Assembly (NCBI RefSeq): GCF_963678635.1
Contig: NC_087069.1
Location: 32,513,710-32,577,709, forward strand
From: Symsagittifera roscoffensis
Taxonomy: Eukaryota > Xenacoelomorpha > Acoela > Convolutidae
Direction: 5' to 3'
DNA length: 64,000 bases
The notes beneath the pieces are model-generated. The model made no database searches. It saw nothing but the letters and a program-made list of their open reading frames with translations, and was not told the origin of the DNA. Made by a program: the position numbers and the translations under genes. Below, piece by piece: positions 53,913 to 64,000 of the stretch (the first letter of the stretch is position 1; the number at the start of each line of letters is the position of its first letter).

Positions 53913-55345
53913 TTAATATTTGTTCAGCAACATCCTTACCCCCGAAGAGGCGAGAACCTGAGCAAATTTAACGAGAGGTCTTACTAAATGGCACGGTAGG
54001 GTCTTAACGGTTGCGGAGAGAGCGACGTTATTTTTCCCGTAGTCTAAAGCCGTTACTCGACCTAAAGGGTAGTGCCCACAAGGGCTGCTGGGATCGACAA
54101 TCCAGACAAGATCACCAGTTGGAAAATCGCCTTTCAAATTGGCAAGCCACTTGTTCAAGGAAGAGACATACTTCTTCTGCCAACGCTGCCAAATAGCATA
54201 TTCGTAAGCTTGTGCTCTCACATAGCGCTTTCGGTGGTCAAAACTTTCATCAAGTGTTAGCGACGGAAAGCTAACAGAGTGCTCACCCAAGATAAAATGG
54301 TTGGGCGTTAAGGCTTCCCATTCAGTTGAATCGGGACCAACAGGCGATATTGGACAGGCATTTAATGATTGCTTCACTAAACAAAAGGTGGTCAAAAAAA
54401 CCTCATCCGATAGCTTGCGAGTTCCAGTCATAGCGTAGAAAACGCGTTTGCAACTGCGCTTTAACCTTTCCCACAACCCACCATGATGGGGCGCGTCAGG
54501 AGGGTTGTATTTCCATTTAATCCTCTTATGAATCCCTTATGAATGCGGGAGCCTGTCTGTTCATCTATTCATACTACTGTCGCGACCGGTCAACTTAAAG
54601 GGACGAAAATGATCCATACCACAGTTACTGAAAGGCCGATGGCGGTAACCAAGCCGTTCGATGGGAAGGTCTGACATCATAGGATTTAACGTGCTTGCCT
54701 TGTGTTTTCTTCAAACAAAACAAGATCTTTCAATTGCACAGAGGGCCGCTCGCAGACCCAACACCACGAACCCCATATGTACTATGGACCGCAAAAAATC
54801 CAAGTGTTGATGGTTGTGGGCAAAGTACAGATGCCTCAGAAACAATTTCACCAACAAGTGACGTTGTCGAGAATCTAAGATGATGGGATGTTTTTTTTTC
54901 AAAACTGATTTCGGCTAAGCGTTGAACCCGTCCCCTGGAACGAATGATGCCACCGAGGCCGGTAAACGGTGACTAACCTGCAATGCGACTGGACTTTTTT
55001 ACGGGTATGATAGATTAAAGTTGTTTTAACTCATCCGGGAACAAGATGGATTGAGCAAAAAATAAAAATTTATTTTTCAAAACTTCTACTTCGATCGGAT
55101 CGGTTATTTGAGCGGTAGGCCCGCGGAAGTGCTTGTGTTTTGGCAATTACCTTACCATAAAGCAAACGTATCGCTGCAGTTTCATGAAACTACTGTAACT
55201 CTCCCAAACAAATACGGGCTCTGACTGCTTCGAAGTACTCGTGAGAGCATATGTCGAAATTTTTATATTATTATCAACAAATTCAATCGAGAGGTCATTA
55301 CTAACAATTTTCAGATTTTGTTTAAAAGGCCACTCATTGCCTAAA
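53913..55345 (-). pseudogene. BEL/Pao integrase, deleted copy 2
   Basis: 53913-54476 is the C-terminal domain (LSDEVFLTTFCLVKQSLNAC, ALTPNHFILGEHS, VWIVDPSSPCGHYPLGRV). Upstream, NPPDAPHHGGLWERLKR marks the end of the integrase core. The core itself (SDNG region) is missing. 54711-54902 holds the zinc-binding N-domain (HLLVKLFLRHLYFAHNHQH...C). The sequence ITDP..IEV lies at 55080-55120. At 55345 it is joined to leader sequence. Confidence 0.82.
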
Positions 55346-56445
55346 AGAAATATACAAAAAAAAACGGACGCGGTGGATTAATTGATTTTAGGGAAGTTTT
55401 TGGGTAGATTTAGGGTCGTAGCTTTAGAGTCGTAGATTTAGAGTTGTATAATTTAAATTAAAGTCCTTTTAACCACCCGGAGTAAACCTGAGGTCGCCGG
55501 AGCTCAAATTATTCCAATTGACTCGGTTTTTCGAACTGATATAAAAAAGACTACAATTTTTAAGCGTTCCGGTCGAGGGCGTTACGTTTTATTTAAAAAA
55601 CCATATTTGATTTTATTTTCAGTTTTCAGCAGTTTTTGATAGCGAGACGTTTAACAGGTTCGAACAAACTGGGTCCAAAATTTTGGCCCAAAACTTCACA
55701 AAAAATTGTAACACTCGCTTTTGTACTAAGGTCCAAAATTTTTGCCCAGGTTTTTCAGAAAAAACTGTCTAGTATCTGACCATGGTTTGCCTTGCCAACA
55801 TCATTCACATTTTTTGAACAATTAATTAAAGCGTGAATTCAAAAACTTATCAAACAAAGAATATAGTTTAGCACATTAGTCGAATGAAGATAAAAATCTT
55901 CGAAAGTTTCTGAAAGTCTCTCGATGAGAACTTTAAAAAAATGGTTTTGTGTGTTTCTTGCAGTTTTCTGAGTTTTACTCAGAAATGGCAATTGCTCTCT
56001 GACTTGCTCTCACACGCTGGGTAGTAGCCCCAACATAGAGGGTAGTCGCCACGAGACACACACATGATACCTTTTCAAAAATGCTTCCGATAGCTAAAGT
56101 TTAAGCCAGCGATCTGCCCTGTCCGGCTACTGGCTACTGTACGGATACAACCCCAACACACAGAGTAGTAGCCCCAACTTACAGGGTAGTCGCCACGAGA
56201 CACACACAGGATACCTTTTCAAAAAGGCTTCCGGTAGCTAAAGTTTAAGCCAGTGACCTGCCCAGTCCGGCTACTGACTACTGTACAGATACACGGGGTA
56301 ATCGACGAGACACTGTCCTGCTACCAAAGAGAACCTGTCCGACACGGGTCGGTTAACACTGTAGAGATCCTGTTTTGCTGATAAATGTGCTCCCGAGTCG
56401 CGGCACTAAAATTGTGCTGATGAAAAGATAGGGATAAACGTAACA
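55346..56445 (-). mobile_element. BEL/Pao leader/LTR-like segment (copy 2)
   Basis: Same as 52443-53471, but a block with CCCCAACACACAGAGTAGTAG is tandemly repeated (about 56010-56300). Confidence 0.6.
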
Positions 56446-56879
56446 ATGTATTTCCGAATAGCTACCACATCTAAATGAGGGAATTGAATTAGTTCCGGCC
56501 TTTAAACGGCTCGAAAATCCATAAGTTAATATTCGGACACTGTTTTTAATCTAATCCATTTCACCTAATTTAAGCGTGAGAGTGCGTTCACACGTTGGCA
56601 AAACACGGGTTTATTGACAGACGAAACGTTTTCACTCAAGGTCGGCCATGGCCGTTTTATGAACTAGTTTAAACAGCTAAACAAAACAGAAAAAGTTTTT
56701 TTTTGGGGGTTCTGTCCCGGTTACTGAGCGTCCATTTCTGCGCATATTTAAGTTTCAGGAAGAAAATGATATAGGCGGGATTCGAATCTGCGCCGAACCC
56801 GCCGGGACGCACTGTGTATACGCTTAAATACTGTCCTTGTATTAAACTATAGTTTAAAATTGTATTGTTTGAAAATATA
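56446..56879 (-). repeat. BEL/Pao 3' non-coding region with tRNA-like block (copy 3)
   Basis: Same unit as 51483-51950. tRNA-like part is 56774-56836. Confidence 0.75.
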
Positions 56880-57600
56880 GTTCTTAATTTAATATTTGCC
56901 CAGCAAAATCCTCATCCCCTGAAGAGACGAGAACCTGAGCAAGTTTAACGAGTGGTCTTACTAATTGGCCCGATAGGGTCTTAACGGTTGCGAAGAGAGC
57001 GACGTTATATTTGCCGTAGTGTAAAGCATTTACTCAACCTAAAGGGTAGTGCCCATGAAGGCTGCTGGGATCGACAATCCCGACAAAATCAACAGTTTGA
57101 AAATCAATGTTCGAATCGGCATGCCATTTGTTCAAGGAAGAGACATACTCCTTCAGCCAACGCTGCCAAATATCATATGCGTAAGCTTGTGTTCTCACAT
57201 AGCGCTTTCGGTGGCCAAAACTTTCATCAAGTGTTAGCGACGGAAAACTAACAGAGTTCTCACCCAAGATAAAGAGGTTAGGCGTTAAGACTTCCCATTC
57301 AGTTGAATCGGGACCAGTAGGAGTTATTGGACAGGCATTTAAAGGTTGCTTCACTAAACAAAACGTGGTCGACAAAACCTCATCCGTTAGCTTGCGAGTT
57401 CCAAAGATAGCGTTTAAAGCGCGTTTGCAACTGCGCACTAACCTTTCCCACGACCCACCATATTGTGGCAGGTCAGGAGGATTGTATTTCCACTTAATCC
57501 CTTTATGAATCCCCTATGAATGTGATGACGGTTGTGGGCAAAGTGCAGATGCCTCAGAAACAATTTCGCCAACAAGTGACGAGAATCTAAGATGATGGGA
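56880..57600 (-). pseudogene. BEL/Pao integrase C-terminal domain, deleted copy 3
   Basis: 57034-57438 has RSCKRALNAIFGTRKLTDEV, LNACPITPTGPDS, LTPNLFILGENS and GIVDPSSLHGHYPLG. A short stretch upstream to 57600 retains part of the zinc-domain region (RFSSLVGEIVSEAS...). More diverged than copies 1 and 2. Confidence 0.78.
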
Positions 57601-58259
57601 TGCTTAGTTTCAAATTTTAAGCCAGCGACCTGTCCAGTCCGGCTACTGGCTACTGTACGGATACACGGGGTAATCGGTGAAACACTGTCCTGCTACTGTA
57701 GAGACCCTGTCCGACACGGGTCGCTTATTCCGACACTGTAGAGACCCTGTTCGGCTGAAAAAAGTGCTCCCAAGTCGCGGCACTAAAATTGTGCTGATGA
57801 AAAGATAGGGATAAACGTAACAATATATTTCGGAATAACTATTACATCTAAATCGGGGAAATGATTTAATTCCAGCTTTTAAACGGCTCGAAAATTATTA
57901 AGTTTATATTAGGACAATGTTTTTAATCTAATCCACTGCACCGAATTTAAGCGTGAGATGGGTTCACACGTTGGCAAAACACGGTTTTATTGACAGACGA
58001 AACGCTTTCACTCAAGGTCGGCCATCGCCGTTTTATGAACTAGTTTAAACAGCTAAACAAAACAGAAAAAGTTTTTTTGGGGGTTCTGTCCCGGTTACTG
58101 AGCGTCAAGTTCTACGCACACTTGAATTTTAGAAAAAAAAAGACCAAAGCGGGATTCGAATCTGCGCCGAGCCCGCCGTGACTCACTGTGTATACGCCTA
58201 ACTACTGTCCTTGTATGGAACTATAGTTCAAACTTGTATTATATGAAAATATAGTTCTT
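57601..58259 (-). repeat. BEL/Pao leader fragment and 3' non-coding region (copy 4)
   Basis: 57601-57822 is a shortened leader/LTR-like piece ending at TGTTACG; 57823-58259 is the 3' non-coding unit with tRNA-like part 58148-58210. Confidence 0.65.
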
Positions 58260-58449
58260 AATTTAATATTTGCTCAGCAACCTCCTCACCCCCCGAAGAG
58301 GCGAGAACCTAAGCAAATTCAACGAGAGGTCTTACTAATTGGCCCGATAGGGTCTTAACGGTTGCGGAGAAAGCCTTACGCTTATCTTTGCTAAACGTAA
58401 AGCAGTTACTCAACCTAAAGGGTAGTGCCCACGAGGGCTGCTGGGATCG
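58260..58449 (-). pseudogene. BEL/Pao C-terminal domain, truncated by repeat C (copy 4)
   Basis: Only the end of the C-terminal domain remains. The sequence leaves the BEL/Pao consensus exactly at CTGCTGGGATCG, where repeat C begins with TAAGCAAAATAT. Confidence 0.75.
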
Positions 58450-60269
58450 TAAGCAAAATATTTATCTGTCTAATATAACAAATTAGCATCAACAGATGTA
58501 AGCCCTGTGGTGAGGGAGGACCTTGAAGGACGTAAACAAGTTTAATGAATGTTTTATAAGGCAAGGTATTGAACGTAAACAAAAAATTTTCTCTAACCAA
58601 CAAGTCAAAATTGGAGCACCAGATTTTACCCTCTGCAAAGAGCAGAGACGCCGATTACCGAAAACAAAACTTCAATCACAAAAAAAATTTCTCAAAGTTT
58701 TGCTTATTTTTTCTTAAGTGTGAGAAAAGTTCAGTGTAGCTGTTGGGGTAAGTTCTGGCTACAACAGAAAGTTTTTGAAATTCATTCGCTCAATTTTGAA
58801 ACTCGAAGTTGGTTTCCGATTCAGTTTTTCTTTTTCCTAAATAATTTGTTAAACTATCATCTGCTTTCATCGCAACATCATATTTTTCTTCTTCTCAATC
58901 ATCAATTTACACCAAATGCTGTAAGAAACTTACCTTGATAAAGACAAAAAAATTTTTTGAATCTTGAACATTTGTAGTGTATATTTCATTCCCAGAGTAA
59001 ACTTTTATAAAGATTGGTGTTCAAACAAATAAAAATACTTGGAAAACTTTCCTTTTCAGAATCATTTCTGATGTAATCACATTTAGTTTACCTCTTTTGT
59101 TTTTTATCAGTCTTATTTCTCTAGTATTAGAAAAAAATTTTCTCCGAATTTTCTATACAATCATCGGGTATTCTCAACTTGACTTCAGCAAATCATAATT
59201 CTAAAAATTTTTTAAAAGAAAATAAAAGAAGAAAAGTTAAATACAAACACAAAGTTACAATTAAAGACAAATAAAAATCATCACATCATGTAAGTCAAAT
59301 TCCTCTGGTTCAATTTAAACAGAAGAATTGCTGATTTAATTGCGTAAGAACCACAAAAATTATCATATTTGAAAGTTCCGTCGAAGCATGCGCTGTTATT
59401 TTTTCTTTAAAAAGGAGTAGCTGAAAAATTTTCTCCCCAAAGAATTGGCTAAGTAGTAAGTTTGTCCAATCGAGCAATAATCACCCAATGTTCCCCTCTA
59501 TCATTGCTTAGAGCTGAGTTAATTATTGCGAAAGAACATTTTGGTTGTTGAGGGGTTTTACCATTCGGAATTTCTTTTATCTGTAAAAATGAGAAATGAT
59601 CCATCTTTGCAGTTGTTACTGATATACATCTAAAACAAAAATAGATCTTTTGATTGTTCATTTTGAGATGTACAAGATGAAAAAAAGGGTGAGGTTGATG
59701 AACGTGTCGGATCATCCTTATTTGATCATTGAAAAAATTTTAACGCTGAATTAGTCAACGAAACACAAATATCTATATAGCTAGTGTATTTTATGGAAAA
59801 ATAAAAAAATTGGTTCGAAGCTACTGGCGATTTTGATCACACTTTACCCTAACCAACTAATAAAGAAAAACTAAATAACAGACTCTGAAACCACCTTTTT
59901 TCTGATTGCTCTATCGTTTATCAATACCCAAGAAATCTTGTTTTTGTTATAAAAAAATTCATATATTGCCGCAGACCATTTGTTCCTTTTAGCTTAAGCG
60001 TTAACGAGTAGTAAAAAAAGAGCGTTACCAACTAGCAATTTCAGGTTTTTTTATTGTATAAATGATTTCTGTTTGTTTGATTTATAACTTGCGGATTTGC
60101 TACGATGATTATCTGGCAAAATCTTGCAAGAATTTTCAAGAAGATAACCTACCTCTTTCAAGACTTTTGCAAGATAACCTCCATATTGCAGGAATTGAAA
60201 GATAACCCACTTTTGCAATGATCTTGCCGCAAGATAACTTCCCTTGATCGACAAGGGCGCTTACGTAAA
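58450..60269. mobile_element. dispersed ~1.8-kb repeat, copy C, with protease remnant
   Basis: Collinear with 45137-46967. The left edge is GTAAGCAAAATATT and the right edge ends GGGCGCTTACGT. It sits in a BEL/Pao integrase fragment, so it is a later insertion or recombination product. Confidence 0.7.
59336..59643 (-). pseudogene. adenain-like cysteine protease fragment (copy C)
   Basis: Minus strand shows PKCSFAIINSALSNDRGEHWVIIARLDK, then a frame change in place of YYLANSLG, and later DNFCGSYAI, the catalytic Cys block (about 59336-59360). The same His and Cys motifs as copy B remain, with Leu for Pro and other changes. Confidence 0.58.
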
Positions 60270-60426
60270 ATCAGTTGCGTAAGCTTCGAAACAGGGCAGT
60301 TTTTTTAAAATCTCAGCACTTCTCCTCTTCAGCTATTTTGGAGAAATCATTTATTCAAAAATTGGAAAGTTCGTTTTGGTACAAAACGGCAACAAAAACT
60401 TATACCTGGCTTTTTTCATCCATTAT
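60270..60426. other. short unassigned stretch
   Basis: Between repeat C and the 60427 repeat. Nothing recognised. Confidence 0.3.
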
Positions 60427-60811
60427 CATGCAAATCATTTGTGATGTGTGCCAGACTGGTGCGGAACAAACTTTTTCTTCAAAAAGTTCAGACCAATTTT
60501 TCTCTACGAACAAAGAAGTTATTCAATGTAATTTTAATTGAAAATTTAAAAAGTTTGGTCAAGAAGGCTTTGGCATATGTGGCTTATTCTGCTTCCACCC
60601 GCAATAGAAGACTGAGTACCAACCTGTTCACATTCTCCGCTTATTATAAAAAATGACATGCAAAGTAACAAGGTCACGACAAACATAGTTGGACTGCATT
60701 CCTGTCCACGTAACCCAACATTATGCTGTTGATAGTGCAGGTGAACTCATTAGTCATTGTGGATGTAAACAGCAAAGAAGACAAACTTCAGAAAACCTGG
60801 CAACCAGTGAG
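60427..60811. repeat. repeat shared with 51104-51482
   Basis: Same order of blocks as 51104-51482 but without the (CAA)n array before it. Confidence 0.8.
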
Positions 60812-61289
60812 CTGATGAAAAGATTGGGATAAACGTAACAATGTATGTCCGAATAACAATCACATCTAAATCGGCAATTTCCAAAATTTCGGCCTATAAA
60901 CGTCTCGAAAGGCAATAAATTTACATTCGGACAATACTTTTAATAAATCTTTCACAGCACGAATTTAAACGTGAGTGCGTTCACACTTTGGCAAAACACG
61001 GCTTTATTGACAGACAAAAACATGTCAATCAAGGTCGGCCAATGCCGTTTTATGAACTAGTTTAAATAGCTAAGCAAAAGAGAAAAGGTTTTTTGGGGGA
61101 TTCAAACCCGGTTACTGGGCATCAAGTTCTGCGCATATTTGAGTTTTAGAAAGAAAATGACCTAGGCGGGATTCCAATATGCGCCAAACCCACCGGGACA
61201 TACTGTGTATACGCTTGGCTACTGTCCTTGTATGGAACTTTAGTTCAAACTTGTATTATATGAAAATATAGTTCTCAATTTACTATTTG
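60812..61289 (-). repeat. BEL/Pao 3' non-coding region with tRNA-like block (copy 5)
   Basis: Same unit. The tRNA-like part is 61164-61227, with TAGCCAAGCG on the minus strand, the best A-box match of the set. Confidence 0.75.
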
Positions 61290-62715
61290 CTCAGCAACAT
61301 CCTCTCACCCCGAAGAGGCGAGAACCTGTGCAAGTTTAACGAGGGGTCTTACTAACCGATAGGCTTTTAACGGTTGCGGAGAGAGCGACTTTTCCTTTGC
61401 CGTAGTGTAAAGCAGTTACTCGACCTAAAGGGTAGTGCCCACGAGTGCTGCTGGGATCGACAATCCAGACAAGATCGCCAGATCGAAAATCGCGGTTGGA
61501 ATCGGCATGCCATTTGTTCAAGGAAGAGGCATACTCCTTCAACCAACGCTGCCAAATAGCATATGCGTTAGCATGTGCTCTCACATAGCGCTTTCGGTGG
61601 TCAAAACTTTCATCAAGTGTTAGCGACGAAAATCTAACAGAGTGCTCACCCAACAAGAAAAAAAAAGTTAGGCATTAAGGCTTTCAATTCAGTTGAATCA
61701 GGACCAACAAGCGTTATTGGACAAGCTTTTAATGATTGCTTCACTAAACAAAACGTGGTCGACAAAATCTCATCCGTTAGCTTGCGAGTTCCAATGATAG
61801 CGTAGAAAACGCGTTTGCAACTGCGCACTAACCTTTCCCATGACCCAAAATGATGTGGCGCGTGAGGAGGATTGTATTTCCCTTCAATCCCCCTATGAAT
61901 CCCTCATGAATGCGGGAGCCTGTCTGTTCATCTTTTCTCACTACTGTGGTGAACAGTCACGTTAAGTGGACCAAAATGATCCACAACACAGTTACTGAAA
62001 GGTCGATGGCGATAACCAAGCCGTTCGATGGGAAGGTCTGACATCAAGGATGTACGTGCTTGCCTTGTGTTTTCTGCAAACAAAACAACATCTTTCAATT
62101 GCACGGAGGGCCACTCGCAGACCCAACACCACAAACCCCATTTGTACTATGGACCGCAAATAATCCAATAGTTGATTCTTGTGGGCAAAATACAGATGCC
62201 TCAGAAACAGTTTCACCAACAAAGAACGAGAATCTGAGATGATGAATCTAAGATGATGAATCTAGGATGCTTAGTTTCAAAACTAATTTCGGTTAAGCGT
62301 TGAATCCATCCCCTGGAACGAATGATGCCACCGAGGCCGATAACCGGTGATTAACCTGCAATGCGACAAGGTCTTTTTACGGGTATGCCAGACTGAAGTT
62401 GTTTTAACTCAACCGGGAACAAATCGGATTGAGCCAAAAATAACAATTTATCTTTCGCAATTGCTATTTCTGCCGGATCGGTTATTTGAGCGGTAGGCCC
62501 GCGGAAGTGCTTGTGTTTCGGCAATAACCTCAACAAGGAGCAAAAGTATCGCTGCAGTTGTATAAAACTACTGTAATTCTCCCAAATAAATACGGGCTCT
62601 GACTGATTCGAAGTACTCGTGAGAGCAGATGTCGAATTTTCTTTGGTGTTGTCTCCAGATTTTTTTGAGAGGACATTACTAACAATATCCAGATTTGGTT
62701 TGAAAGGCCACTCAT
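61290..62715 (-). pseudogene. BEL/Pao integrase, deleted copy 5
   Basis: 61336-61828 is the C-terminal domain (HVRFSSLTLDESFDHRKRY; GDLVWIVDPSSTRGHYPLGRV). 61992-62222 is the zinc-binding domain (LVKLFLRHLYFAHKNQ...CCFVCRKHKAST). 62351-62536 has PTAQITDPAEIAIAKDKLLFLAQSDLFPVELKQLQSG. The core with catalytic residues is missing or out of frame. The right edge (62715) joins to leader as in copies 1 and 2. Confidence 0.82.
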
Positions 62716-63609
62716 TGCCTAGAAAGAATATACGAAAAACGGACGCGGCGGATTAATTGTGTTTAAGAAATCTTTTGGGTAGATTTAGGGGAGTCCTATG
62801 ATTTAAGTCAAAGTCACTTTAACCGTTTGAAGTAAGCCTGAGGTCACCGGAGCTCAAATTAAATCAAATGACGTGAATTTTTGAATTGATATAAATTAGA
62901 CTACAATTTTCAAGCGTTCCGGTCGAGGACGTTACGTTTTGTCTAAAAGTCCATATTTAGTTTTTTTTTTTCGTTTTTTTGCAGTTTTTTGATAGCGGCA
63001 CGTTTACCAGGTTCGAACAAACTGGGTCCAAATTTTTGGCACAGATTTTTCAGAAAAAATTTTCTTGTATCTGACCGTGTTTTGCCATGCCAGCATCATT
63101 CACTTTTATCGAACAATTAATTAGAGCTTGCATTCAAAAGTTTATCAAACAAATAATATAGTTTAGCACATTGGTTGAAATGGAGATAAAAATCTTCGAA
63201 TGTTTCTGAAATTCTCTTGATGAGAACGCAAAAAACTTGCAGTTTTCTGAGTTTTACTCAGCAATGGCAGCTGCTCTCTCAATTGCTCTCACACACTGGG
63301 TAGCAGCCCCAACACACAGATTAGTAGCCCCAAAATACATGGTAGTCGCCACGAGACACACACAGGATTCTTTTTCAAAAAGGATTCCGACAGCTAAAAT
63401 TTAAGCGAGCGACCTGCCCTGTCAGGCTACTGGCTACTGTGCGGCTACACGGGGGGTAATTGGCGAGACACTGTCCTGCTACTGTAGAGACCCTGTCCGA
63501 CATGGGTCGGTTATTCCGACACTGCAGAGACCCTGTTCGGCTGATAAATGTGCTCCCGAGTCGCGGCACTAAAATTGTGCTAATGAAAAGATAAGGGACA
63601 AACGTAACA
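62716..63609 (-). mobile_element. BEL/Pao leader/LTR-like segment (copy 3)
   Basis: Third member of the set, with the same junction at the poly-A/ACGGACGCGG site and TGTTACG-type minus-strand start. Confidence 0.6.
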
Positions 63610-64000
63610 ATGTATTTCCGAATAACTATCACATCTAAATTGGGGAATTTCCTTAATTCCGGCTTTTAAACGGCTCAAAAATCAATTAATTTACATTCGG
63701 ACAATGTTTTTTTAACTACTTCACTGCACCGAATTTAAGAGTTAACACGGCTTTCTTGACAGATGAAAAGCAGTCAATCAAGGTCGGCCATAGCAGTTTC
63801 ATGAACTAGTTTAAATAGTTAAACAAAACAAAAGGTTTTTGGGGGGTTCTATCCCGGTTACTGAGCGTAAATTTTTGTCCAATCAAGTTTGGCGCATGTT
63901 TGAGTTTTAGAAAGGAAATGACCTAGACGGGATTCGAACCTGCTACGAAACCCGCCGTGACGCACTGTGTAAACCCTCGGCTAATTTCCTTGTATGCAAC
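63610..64000 (-). repeat. BEL/Pao 3' non-coding region with tRNA-like block (copy 6, cut)
   Basis: tRNA-like part 63926-63990 with GGTTCGAATCC (perfect B-box) on the minus strand. The window ends inside this unit. Confidence 0.75.

Overview
The window looks like repeat-rich, AT-rich DNA from an invertebrate animal. The basis is spliceosomal introns with GTAAGT/TTTCAG-type ends, BEL/Pao LTR retrotransposons, a non-LTR (LINE) retrotransposon, a Polinton/Maverick DNA transposon, microsatellites and MITE-like elements. No rRNA, bacterial operon or CRISPR is visible. The species cannot be fixed from the sequence.

Layout. 1-4550: non-coding DNA with a ~704-bp tandem duplication. 4555-10340: a badly decayed BEL/Pao element on the minus strand (gag, aspartic protease, RT/RNase H, integrase), whose 5' leader resumes at 32433 because a Polinton inserted into it. 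15526-32426: the Polinton, ~16.9 kb, with ~215-bp terminal inverted repeats and a 6-bp target duplication CAGGAC on both sides. Its left end plus 195 bp of flank is tandemly duplicated, giving an extra 5.2-kb copy at 10146-15330. 33518-34347: an 830-bp TIR element. 36206-39205: one large intact host-like gene, a class-3 lipase joined to a P-loop GTPase. 39984-40692: a (CTAAA)n array. 42380-43275: a ~225-bp tandem repeat. 43598-46967: dispersed repeats carrying a remnant adenain-like protease. 48437-51103: a broken LINE with a (CAA)n tail. 51104-64000: a nested array of deleted BEL/Pao copies with recurring tRNA-like A/B-box sequence, interrupted by another copy of the protease-bearing repeat.

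The Polinton has the expected toolkit. Replication: a protein-primed family B DNA polymerase in three exons, intact in copy 2 (1,408 codons) and broken in copy 1. Integration: an rve integrase, cut by an assembly gap. Morphogenesis: packaging ATPase, adenovirus-type cysteine protease, double jelly-roll major capsid protein, a small basic virion-type protein and a small membrane protein. There are also several lineage-specific small genes, including a PC4-like protein and a protein with an HxH signature like that of parvovirus Rep/NS1 nucleases. Capsid and protease reading frames carry single-base frameshifts at homopolymers, so the element is either recently dead or these are sequencing errors.

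Most worth follow-up: the lipase-GTPase fusion, the Polinton tandem duplication with one live and one dead polymerase, the in-frame join of the basic protein to the major capsid protein, the HxH protein, the second adenain-like protease in dispersed repeats, and the BEL/Pao deletion derivatives that share one junction.
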